Below, piece after piece: positions 25,097 through 32,479 of a stretch of DNA of 47,019 bases (within the stretch, counting starts at the first letter, position 1; every line of letters begins with the position of its first letter). The notes below the pieces were generated by a model. That model did no database searches. It saw only the letters and a list, made by a program, of their open reading frames with translations, and had not been told where the DNA came from. The position numbers and the translations under genes were made by a program. Source of the stretch: Planctomycetota bacterium (GTDB taxonomy: Bacteria; Planctomycetota; SZUA-567); contig JAISXA010000070.1 in assembly GCA_031270685.1 (NCBI GenBank), positions 1 to 47,019 on the forward strand. The letters run 5' to 3'.

Positions 25097-25918
25097 TTAG
25101 TACGGATACAGGCCAGAACGCCTGAGCAGGTAGCGGTGACCGGCGGCGGCGGCGTCCTTGGGGGATGCGGATTCGCCGGAGATGTCGACGGTGATCCAGC
25201 CGTCGTATTTCATGTCGATGAGCGCCTTGGATGCGGCATCGAATTTCACCGCCCCGCGTCCGAATTGCGGCGCGGTTCCCGGCCGCGAACTGGTGATTTC
25301 CGCGCGGCGCTTGGAGCCGGAGACGTCCCGGAAGCGGACCGATTTGAGCCGGCCGGCGTGGGTCTTAACTATTTTCGCCGGATCCAGGTCCGAAAGCGTC
25401 AGCTCCGCCGTGTCCACGGCGAGCGAAACGACCTCGGGGTTGGTCATGGCGAGAAGGCGTTTGATGTCGCGGTCGGTGTCCGCCAAGTGTCTTGCCTTGG
25501 GCATGAAGCAGAGGGTGATTCCGAAGTCGCGGCAACGGAAGCCGATTTCCTCTATGATGGCGGCGGCGGTCGTCCAGCCGTCGTCGTCCAGCGCTTCGGC
25601 GAGGGGTTCGCTGTGGCAGACGATGAGGTTGCCCTGGCCGGTCGCTCCGGCGAAGCGGGCCGAATTGGCGGCGCGCTCGACCTGTTCATCCGCCTTCTCC
25701 TTGTCCACCAGATTGACGCTCTGCAACAGCCCGGACAATTTGAGACTGGTGGTGTCGAGGATCTCCTCGAACACGTGCAACCGGTCCTCGAAACGCTGGA
25801 CCACGCCGGACGGGAATTCCAATCCCTCGAAGCCGCAATCCGCGATGTCGGTGATGGCCTTGATCGCACCTTCGCCTCCCCACGGGGCGGCGTAACAAGA
25901 CAGGCGTATCTCTCCCAC
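25097..25918 (-). CDS. Sugar phosphate isomerase/epimerase-like TIM barrel (AP_endonuc_2 family)
   Basis: The 273-residue protein follows the xylose isomerase-like TIM-barrel fold used by IolE, IolI and related sugar isomerases: IADCGFEGLEFPSG near the N-terminus, then RHLADTDRDIKRLL, SLAVDTAELTL, and VKTHAGRLKSVRFRDV. In active members, metal ligands sit in patterns such as 'E..HP', 'LDTGH' and 'HLKD'. Here the LDTGH position reads VDTAEL and the HLKD position reads VRFRD. At least two usual ligand histidines therefore appear changed, and activity may be altered or lost. No substrate is named. It sits 10 bases after the TPR gene and 16 bases before the glycosyltransferase gene, so a joint role in glycan metabolism is an inference only. 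Confidence 0.72.
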   Translation of the reverse strand: MGEIRLSCYAAPWGGEGAIKAITDIADCGFEGLEFPSGVVQRFEDRLHVFEEILDTTSLKLSGLLQSVNLVDKEKADEQVERAANSARFAGATGQGNLIVCHSEPLAEALDDDGWTTAAAIIEEIGFRCRDFGITLCFMPKARHLADTDRDIKRLLAMTNPEVVSLAVDTAELTLSDLDPAKIVKTHAGRLKSVRFRDVSGSKRRAEITSSRPGTAPQFGRGAVKFDAASKALIDMKYDGWITVDISGESASPKDAAAAGHRYLLRRSGLYPY

Positions 25919-25928
25919 ATTTTTCCCT

Positions 25929-26660
25929 TCAGTCGATATGGCGCGGGTTTTCCCGGCACCAAGCCACCTGTTCGCGTTCGCCCGGACAGGCGCAGCCGAA
26001 TACCGGGCAACCGTCCGGGGCTTCCGGCGAAAGCGGCGGACAATTGTGAATGCAATGGGCGTAGGGGCAGGGCATGCCCCGCCCCTCGTAATCCCCGTAT
26101 GGGCGGCGATCGAAAGACCATCCCCGCCTGCCCAGATATTCCTCGATCAAATCGGGAGAGTCGACGGATTTCCCGAATTCATCGACCGGCGCTTCCGAGG
26201 CCAGAACGACGCAGGCTTCGTGCAGATCCCGAACGTCGCCGTTGTCGCCGGAAACTTTCATGTGCCTCGCGAAATCGTCGGCCGCCTCCGCATACTGGCC
26301 CGCCCTCGCGAACAGCCAACCCCGGATGAACAGCGCCTGAGGTTCGTTCGGATCGAGTTCGAGCGCGTCAATGGCGTGGCGCAATGTCTCCTCCGGATCG
26401 CCGTCCAGACGGGAGAGCTCCCCCAGCATGGAGTGGCCCATGGCATCGCCGGGGTCGAGCTGCAGAACAGTCTCGAAATCGTTTCTGGCCTCGCGCTCCA
26501 GCCCAAGCCCAAGATAGCAAAGCCCCCGGTTGCCATAAGCGCTGGTCATTTCGGGGGACAAGGCCACCAACTCCGAAAAAGCGTCCAAAGCCTCCAGGTA
26601 TCGCCGTTCCTCGAGAAGGGCCAGGGCGGCGGCGAACCGTTTGTCTTTTGCGTCTTCCAT
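25929..26660 (-). CDS. TPR protein with Cys-rich C-terminal tail
   Basis: The 243-residue protein has three to four tetratricopeptide repeats in residues 5-135 (for example RRYLEALDAFSELVALSPEMTSAYGNRGLCYLGLG, with the usual W/Y, G, Y, A, P spacing). It then has a tail with seven cysteines and two histidines between about 200 and 240 (CPYAHCIHNC, CPVFGCAC, VAWC). Such a tail suggests a metal or Fe-S site, but I do not recognise the family. The ATG at 26660 lies inside an 8-bp target duplication of MITE copy A2. The duplicated ATG at 26825 (the other side of the element) is in the same frame, with no stop between. The gene may therefore be translated from the upstream ATG with 55 element-derived residues added. 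No clear ribosome binding site precedes ATG 26660. Confidence 0.75.
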   Translation of the reverse strand: MEDAKDKRFAAALALLEERRYLEALDAFSELVALSPEMTSAYGNRGLCYLGLGLEREARNDFETVLQLDPGDAMGHSMLGELSRLDGDPEETLRHAIDALELDPNEPQALFIRGWLFARAGQYAEAADDFARHMKVSGDNGDVRDLHEACVVLASEAPVDEFGKSVDSPDLIEEYLGRRGWSFDRRPYGDYEGRGMPCPYAHCIHNCPPLSPEAPDGCPVFGCACPGEREQVAWCRENPRHID

Positions 26661-26665
26661 TGTCG
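26658..26665. repeat. Target-site duplication, left copy
   Basis: CATTGTCG at the TPR-side edge of element A2, repeated exactly at 26823-26830. Its first three bases are the start codon of the TPR gene in reverse. Confidence 0.85.
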
Positions 26666-26822
26666 TGGACTTTTGGAGAGAATCAAACAAACCGCCGTTT
26701 AATTCTCTCCAAAGTTTCCTAGGGATCCATTTTTCGTCGAGAATTATTACATGGTCGGCGGTATCGCGTCGACTTTTAAAGAAAATCGGGCCAACCGCCG
26801 CCCGATTTCCTCCAAAAGTCCA
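26666..26822. mobile_element. Family-A MITE, copy A2, with intact 8-bp target duplication
   Basis: The 157-bp element has inverted ends (TGGACTTTTGGAGAGAATC at 26666-26684 and its complement at 26804-26822, one or two differences). CATTGTCG flanks it on both sides (26658-26665 and 26823-26830). It carries hairpin I (loop AAACCGCC) and a longer hairpin II (23-bp imperfect arms at about 26768-26790 and 26801-26823, loop CCAACCGCCG). The left 105 bases match A1. No transposase is encoded, so a partner must act in trans. The duplicated sequence contains the CAT that is the start codon of the minus-strand TPR gene. The insertion plus duplication is 165 bases, a multiple of three. Confidence 0.88.
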
Positions 26823-26830
26823 CATTGTCG
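26823..26830. repeat. Target-site duplication, right copy
   Basis: CATTGTCG at the alaS-side edge of element A2, identical to 26658-26665. It keeps the original upstream ATG of the TPR gene at 26823-26825. Confidence 0.85.
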
Positions 26831-26856
26831 CCGCCAGAGTAAAATAACAACCGGCC

Positions 26857-26875
26857 CGAGGCCGAACCGGCCTCG
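26857..26875 (-). terminator. Probable terminator after alaS
   Basis: CGAGGCCG (26857-26864) is complementary to CGGCCTCG (26868-26875) with a 3-base loop. On the minus strand it is followed by a T-rich stretch (TTGTTATTTT). It lies about 85 bases after the alaS stop and ends the long dnaE-containing transcription unit. Confidence 0.5.
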
Positions 26876-26958
26876 AGCCGCTTGTCACGCATATCTCGCG
26901 GCGGAACCTTGCAATGCCTTGCAATTATCCCGCTATAGCCGCCGCTTGTCAATAATCG

Positions 26959-29601
26959 TCAGTGCAACAAACCGGCGACAATCGCGGGCGTTCGGGAGAC
27001 GAGTTCATTGATCTTTTCAGCTTCCCTGCCGCCGGCCTGCGCGAAATCCGGCCGGCCTCCGCCCCCGCCGCCGACAATGGCGGAAAGACGTTTTACGATG
27101 TCGCCGGCCTTGATTCTGGCGGGAGCGAGCCCTTTCCCCACCGCCACCGCGACGGCGGCCTTGTCGCCATCGCGACCGGCCAGCACCGCCACGCCGTTTT
27201 CACCCAGCTTTGCGAGTGCTTCCCTGGCCAGCTCGCCGAGCTCCCTCGCGCCGGTTTCGCCGACGTCAAGCGCCAACAACCTGGCGTCGCCGACCATTGT
27301 CGGTTCGGAGCGGGCCGCGCGCTCCCGGGCAGCCGAAAGGCGGAGTTGGATCACCGTCTTTTCAAGCTCGCGCAGATGTTCCGACATGGCGCGGATGCGG
27401 GACCTGGCTTCACGGGGATGCGTGCGCAACTCCCGGCCGATATCGCCCAGAAGTTCGCCCTGACCGCGCGACAAGCGGAAAGCGGCAATGCCGGTGACGC
27501 CCTCCACGCGGCGGATGCCGGCTGCTATGGATTCCTCCGAAACGAGGCGGAAACTGCCGATCGGGGCGGTTTCCCTCATGTGGGTGCCGCCGCAGAGCTC
27601 TATCGAATAGTCGCCGGTGAACAGCACCCGCACCTCCTCGCCGTATTTTTCGCCGAAGAGGGCGATGGCGCCGGCCTTGCGCGCCTGGTCAACCGGCATG
27701 ACGCGGGTGACGACGGGGGCATTTTCAAGGATGCGCCGATTGACTATTTCCTCGATCTCCTCCCTTTGGTCCGGGGTTACCGCCGTTCCGTGCCGGAAGT
27801 CGAAACGCAGCCGGTCGGGGCCGACATAGGAGCCTTTTTGCTCCGCCTTGTCGCCGAGGACCTGGCGCAAGGCGTAGTGGAGGAGATGCGCCGTCGTATG
27901 GTTGCGCATGATGTCGAGGCGGCGTTCGGCGTCGACTTGGGCGTTTACCGCCATGTTCGGCTTGAGGACGCCGCTTTCGACTTCGCCCTCGTGGAGGTGG
28001 ATGCCGTCGAGCTTCTGGGTGTCCTCGACGCGGACCACGAGATTGCCGGGACCGACCAGAAGGCCGGTGTCTCCGACCTGTCCGCCCGATTCGCCGTAGA
28101 ACGGGGTGCGGTCGAGGACGACGGTCACCTGGCTGCCCGGGCCGGCTTCGCCGACCAGGCTGCCGCCCAGCACCACCGCGAGCGCCGTGCCATCGGAGGA
28201 AAGCGTTTCGTAGCCGAGGAATTCGCTGCCGGAGACGAGCTTCTTGACGTCCTGCAGCGGGCCCTTGGCGAAAACGTCGCCCTTCATCCTGGATCCCTCG
28301 CGGGCCTTGGCCTTGGCGTCGGCCATGGCCGCGTCGAAGCCGGCGCGGTCGACCGTGAGGCCGTCGCGCGCCACCACCTCCTCGGCGAGTTCATAGGGGA
28401 AGCCGTAGGTGTCGTAGAGCTCGAACGCGGCGGCGCCGGGGAAAATCGATCCTCCGGCCTCCCGCACCGACGCGATGGCCTGGTCGATACGCTCGAGGCC
28501 CCGATCAAGGGTGGTGAGGAATTTCTCCTCCTCAAGGCGGATGGTTTCGGCGATGGACGTTCCGTGATCCAGTATCTCCGGATACGGCTGTTTCATGACC
28601 TCGCCCACGATCGGAACCAGGGTGTGGAGGAAACTCCGCCCGATCCCGAGCCGGCGACCGTCAAGGGCGGCGCGGCGCAAAAGACGTTTCAGCACATAGC
28701 CGCGGTGCGAATTGGCGGGCAACACCCCGTCGCCGATGCAGAAGGCGATGGCGCGCGCGTGGTCGGCGGTGCGGCGCATGAGGACGTCCTCCTCGCGGAC
28801 CATGCCGTATTTTTTGCCGGCCAACGCCGCGACGGCGCCGGTGAGCGGCTGAAAGATGTCGATATCCATATTGGTCGGCGCGCCCTGAAGGCAGGCCGCC
28901 ATGCGTTCAAGGCCCATGCCGGTGTCGATGTTCTTCTGGGGCAACGGCACGAGTTTGCCGCCGTCCTGCCGGTTGAACTGGGTGAAGACGAGGTTCCAGA
29001 TTTCGACCCAGCGTCGGCAGTCGCAGGCGATGCCGCAGTCGGGCTTGCCGCAGCCGAACCGCGCGCCCCGGTCGTAGAAGATTTCCGAGCACGGTCCGCA
29101 GGGGCCGTTGGGACCGAGTTTCGGCGCGTCGGCCGGCCAGAAATTGTCGTGATCGCCCAAGCGGTGGACGCGTTCCGGGGCAAGGCCGATCTCCTTTTCC
29201 CATATCGCGTAGGCCTCGTCGTCCGAATCGTGGACGGAGACCTGGAGCCGATCGGGGGACATGCCCGTTTCGCGGGTGAGAAACTCCCAGGCCCAGGCGA
29301 TCGCCTCGCGCTTGAAGTAGCCGCCGAAGGAGAAGTTGCCGAGCATTTCGAAGAAGGTCTGGTGCGCGGGGGTGACGCCCACGTTCATGATGTCGCCGGT
29401 GCGGATGCACTTTTGGCAGGTGGTCGCCGCGCGGTACTCGATCCGCAGACCCATGAACTGGTCCTTGAACTGGTTCATGCCCGCCCCGGTGAACAGGAGG
29501 GTGGGGTCGTTGTGGGGGACCAGCGAGTCGGAGGGGACGATGCGGGCGCCCTTGGATGCGAAAAATTCCAGGAATTTGGTCCTGATGTCGTCGGTCTTCA
29601 T
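26959..29601 (-). CDS. alaS: Alanyl-tRNA synthetase
   Basis: The 880-residue class II synthetase charges tRNA-Ala. It has the catalytic domain with motif 1 (about 28-60, including LFTGAGMNQFKD). The NVGVTPAHQTFFEMLGNFSFGGYFK region and motif 3 follow. A tRNA-recognition domain, the editing domain with zinc-binding HTTAHLLHYALRQVLG and CGGTH, and a C-terminal C-Ala domain complete the usual order. In the zinc-binding HxxxH the second His is present. Length is normal. It is the last gene of a minus-strand run with a terminator beyond it and sits 70 bases after the hybrid kinase gene, so it may also have its own promoter; I found no convincing one in that gap. Confidence 0.98.
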   Translation of the reverse strand: MKTDDIRTKFLEFFASKGARIVPSDSLVPHNDPTLLFTGAGMNQFKDQFMGLRIEYRAATTCQKCIRTGDIMNVGVTPAHQTFFEMLGNFSFGGYFKREAIAWAWEFLTRETGMSPDRLQVSVHDSDDEAYAIWEKEIGLAPERVHRLGDHDNFWPADAPKLGPNGPCGPCSEIFYDRGARFGCGKPDCGIACDCRRWVEIWNLVFTQFNRQDGGKLVPLPQKNIDTGMGLERMAACLQGAPTNMDIDIFQPLTGAVAALAGKKYGMVREEDVLMRRTADHARAIAFCIGDGVLPANSHRGYVLKRLLRRAALDGRRLGIGRSFLHTLVPIVGEVMKQPYPEILDHGTSIAETIRLEEEKFLTTLDRGLERIDQAIASVREAGGSIFPGAAAFELYDTYGFPYELAEEVVARDGLTVDRAGFDAAMADAKAKAREGSRMKGDVFAKGPLQDVKKLVSGSEFLGYETLSSDGTALAVVLGGSLVGEAGPGSQVTVVLDRTPFYGESGGQVGDTGLLVGPGNLVVRVEDTQKLDGIHLHEGEVESGVLKPNMAVNAQVDAERRLDIMRNHTTAHLLHYALRQVLGDKAEQKGSYVGPDRLRFDFRHGTAVTPDQREEIEEIVNRRILENAPVVTRVMPVDQARKAGAIALFGEKYGEEVRVLFTGDYSIELCGGTHMRETAPIGSFRLVSEESIAAGIRRVEGVTGIAAFRLSRGQGELLGDIGRELRTHPREARSRIRAMSEHLRELEKTVIQLRLSAARERAARSEPTMVGDARLLALDVGETGARELGELAREALAKLGENGVAVLAGRDGDKAAVAVAVGKGLAPARIKAGDIVKRLSAIVGGGGGGRPDFAQAGGREAEKINELVSRTPAIVAGLLH

Positions 29602-29671
29602 GCGTCATGTTCCCAATAAATGCCAAAAGAAGGACAATATCTTAGCTATATCGCGGATCGGCGCAACCTCC

Positions 29672-32479
29672 CTATGCTTGCGTCGGGAAAATTTCCGCCA
29701 GCCGTTCGGCCGTGACTTCGGCGATGGCGAGGAATTTGGGGAGAATATCGGCGAAGAACCCGGCGTCGCCCCTGCCGATGGCTTCCTCGAGTTCCGCCGC
29801 CACGCGGGAAAGGATCACCGCGCCGAGATTGGCGAAAGCGGTTCGCTCGGCGGAAAGGGCGGAAACGAGGCGGTCGTGGTCGCGGGCGTGGAAGAGTCCG
29901 ACGATCGCCTCCGTCGCGCGCGGAAGCCGGTGCGCCATCTTCGCCAGCGCATCTTCGTATTCCTTTTGCGTCGCGTCCGCGTTCTCCAGGCCTTGCCGAA
30001 TGTCCAGCCCCTCGATCGCCGCCGCCCGCTCCAACCGCTCGGTCAACGAGTCGGGAAGGCGCGATACGACGGTGTTCCTGCGCCGGTGGGCGGGAATCCA
30101 GCGCTCGAGGACGGCGTGAAGCTTGTCGCGCTCTATCGGCTTGGAGAGGAAATCGTTCATGCCGGATGTTAGCAGCAGTTCGCGCGCCCCCTGCACCGCG
30201 TTGGCGGTTAGCGCGATTATGGGCAAGTCGGCCTGCCGTCCCCCCATTTTCCTGATGCGGCGGGTCGTTTCCACGCCGTCCATCTCCGGCATCATATGAT
30301 CCATGAAAACCAGGTCGTATTCCCCGGCGGCGATTTTCTCCAACGCCTCCTTTCCGGACTGGGCGAGGTCGCATTCGACCTTGTACAATCCGAGAAGACC
30401 TTTGGCGACGGTGAGATTGAGGCGGTTGTCGTCCACGACCAGGATTTTCGCCCGCGTATCGATGCGCCGGGTGCGGTAGCGCGTCGATTCCGAACGCGCG
30501 AGCGAGGGGTTCCCGGGCTCAAGCGGCACGTGGAGGATGAACGTCGCTCCCTCGCCGTATACGCTTTCGACGTCGATGCCGCCGCCCATGAGTTCCGCCA
30601 GGCTCCCGCTTATGGAAAGCCCCAGGCCGGTCCCCATGGTTTTCCGCGTCTTGGCGCGGTCGACCTGGGTGAAGGCGTTGAACAGCGCTCCCCGGTCCTT
30701 TTCGCGGATGCCTATCCCGGTGTCGGACACGGCGAACCGGACCTGATCCCCGCCGAGGAAAATCTTCAAGCCGACTTTTCCCTTTGCGGTGAATTTCACC
30801 GCGTTGCCGACAAGGTTCAGAAGTATCTGGCGCAGTCGGACTTCGTCGCCGTACAGGGCGGGCGGAACGTCCGGGGCAACGTCGACGTCGAAGTCCAGGT
30901 TCTTTTCCCGTGCCAGGTAGCCGCAAACGGAGCCTACGTTTTCCGCCAGACAACGCGGGTCGTAGTGCACCTTGACCAGTTCCATCTTGCCGGATTCGAT
31001 CCGCGAGAGGTCGAGTACGTCGTTGATGATCGAAAGGAGCGATTCGGCCGAATGCTTGATGTCGACGGCGAAACGCTTCGGACGCGGCGCGAGGTTTTCC
31101 TCGAGCAGAATTTCCGCCATGCCCAGGATCGCGTTCATCGGCGTACGGATTTCGTGCGACATGTTGGCGAAGAACCGCGATTTCTCGGCCGCCGCGGCTT
31201 CTATCTCCCGTTTCTCGAACTCCGTCTGGAGCGCCGCGACCCGCAGGGCGTGCCCCTGGTTGATCTTGTCGAGCATCGCCTTCAGCGACTCCTGGAGGGT
31301 GATGACTTCCACGGGAACGCCGGATTCCGGCGGCAGGTCGTCGAAGCGCACATCGAGCCGGCCCTTGGCGGCGAGGTTGGCGTCATCGGTCAATTTCTTG
31401 AGCGGCGTGACGATGCGCGCGGTCGCGGCGTAAACGCCGGCGACGAGAAAGGCCATTCCGATGAGGCTGACCCACACGATCAAGCGGACCGAGGCATTGG
31501 CTTCGCGATAGAGGTCGGCGTTGGCCACCTTGACGAACAGGAAAAAATCCTCGTCGTTCGAGGAAAGGGGGACCGGGGAACAGTGGATCAGGGAGCGTGT
31601 TCCCGAAGTCGGCGACCGAATCGTGCGCATGAACTGCGCATGGTCGCGCATGGCCTGCCGCAGATCGCCCGCGTCCGCCTCGGACAGGGGATAAGCCTGG
31701 AAGAAGCCGGTTTTTTCATCATGATCCCGGCGACTGTACAAAATACCGCCATCCTCCGCGATTATGGCGATCTCCGGATTGAGGTCGAGTCTCCAGGCAT
31801 CGGCAAACTTGAAAAAACGCTTGTAGAGGATGTCTATTCCGATGCCGCCGACCGGCGTCCCGGCGACCTTGATCGGATGCGCGATGGTGCCGATGTATTC
31901 CGGTCCGTCGCCTTGGCCGAAGTCGTAGTGGTCGATGACGTCCAGGTAGGGTTCGCCGCTTTTAAGCGGCACGTTGTACCATGGCGACGCGGCCGGATTC
32001 GCCAGCACTTCGTCGCGAACGTCGTCTATCTCCACATATCCGCCGCCGGGAAGTTTATTGAAGGTTTTGGCGTAGCGGGCGCGGGGAAGCATGCGCCCCG
32101 GTTCGAAGGCGAACCAGGCGTTGTAGACGTCGGCGTTGGCGTCCATGAGCGCGAAAAGCTGCTCGACCGCCGACCGCCGCGCCCGCTCCGAATCCCCGAC
32201 CGTCTCGGCCATGCGGCCGGCAGCCAATCCGACCATGCCGGACAAGCTGTTCAAGGTGCGGTTCACCCGTTCGCCGAGGCGCGACGAAAGGCTCATGACC
32301 TCGCGTTCCACCCGGGACGCGGAGGACGAATAGATGTGGTTGACGACGATGAGCATGACGACGGCGAAGATGATGACGAAAGGCAGTGTGTTCGACAGGA
32401 GCAGGCGGGTGAATATCCTCCTCGCCTTGGTTTTGCCGTGCCAAGCCTCCTCGATCATGCGCTCGACGTCGTTGATCAT
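29672..32479 (-). CDS. Hybrid sensor histidine kinase (dCache-HAMP-HisKA-HATPase-REC-Hpt-like)
   Basis: The 935-residue protein begins with a membrane helix (about 24-46). An extracellular dCache-like sensor (about 60-330) follows, then a second helix (about 337-360) and a HAMP linker (IVTPLKKLTDDANLAAKGRLDV). HisKA has the phosphorylated His in FFANMSHEIRTPMNAIL (near 442), followed by HATPase_c (N box ILLNLVGNAVKF, GTGLGLSIS). A receiver has its Asp in DLVFMDHMMPEMDG (near 725). The C-terminal region (about 800-935) resembles an Hpt domain, but the expected phospho-His (AHxLKG) is not there: the aligned stretch reads LSAERTAFANLGA. Cache domains bind small molecules outside the cell; the ligand is unknown. 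The gene overlaps dnaE by 4 bases, so it is probably coupled to it. Confidence 0.9.
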   Translation of the reverse strand: MINDVERMIEEAWHGKTKARRIFTRLLLSNTLPFVIIFAVVMLIVVNHIYSSSASRVEREVMSLSSRLGERVNRTLNSLSGMVGLAAGRMAETVGDSERARRSAVEQLFALMDANADVYNAWFAFEPGRMLPRARYAKTFNKLPGGGYVEIDDVRDEVLANPAASPWYNVPLKSGEPYLDVIDHYDFGQGDGPEYIGTIAHPIKVAGTPVGGIGIDILYKRFFKFADAWRLDLNPEIAIIAEDGGILYSRRDHDEKTGFFQAYPLSEADAGDLRQAMRDHAQFMRTIRSPTSGTRSLIHCSPVPLSSNDEDFFLFVKVANADLYREANASVRLIVWVSLIGMAFLVAGVYAATARIVTPLKKLTDDANLAAKGRLDVRFDDLPPESGVPVEVITLQESLKAMLDKINQGHALRVAALQTEFEKREIEAAAAEKSRFFANMSHEIRTPMNAILGMAEILLEENLAPRPKRFAVDIKHSAESLLSIINDVLDLSRIESGKMELVKVHYDPRCLAENVGSVCGYLAREKNLDFDVDVAPDVPPALYGDEVRLRQILLNLVGNAVKFTAKGKVGLKIFLGGDQVRFAVSDTGIGIREKDRGALFNAFTQVDRAKTRKTMGTGLGLSISGSLAELMGGGIDVESVYGEGATFILHVPLEPGNPSLARSESTRYRTRRIDTRAKILVVDDNRLNLTVAKGLLGLYKVECDLAQSGKEALEKIAAGEYDLVFMDHMMPEMDGVETTRRIRKMGGRQADLPIIALTANAVQGARELLLTSGMNDFLSKPIERDKLHAVLERWIPAHRRRNTVVSRLPDSLTERLERAAAIEGLDIRQGLENADATQKEYEDALAKMAHRLPRATEAIVGLFHARDHDRLVSALSAERTAFANLGAVILSRVAAELEEAIGRGDAGFFADILPKFLAIAEVTAERLAEIFPTQA

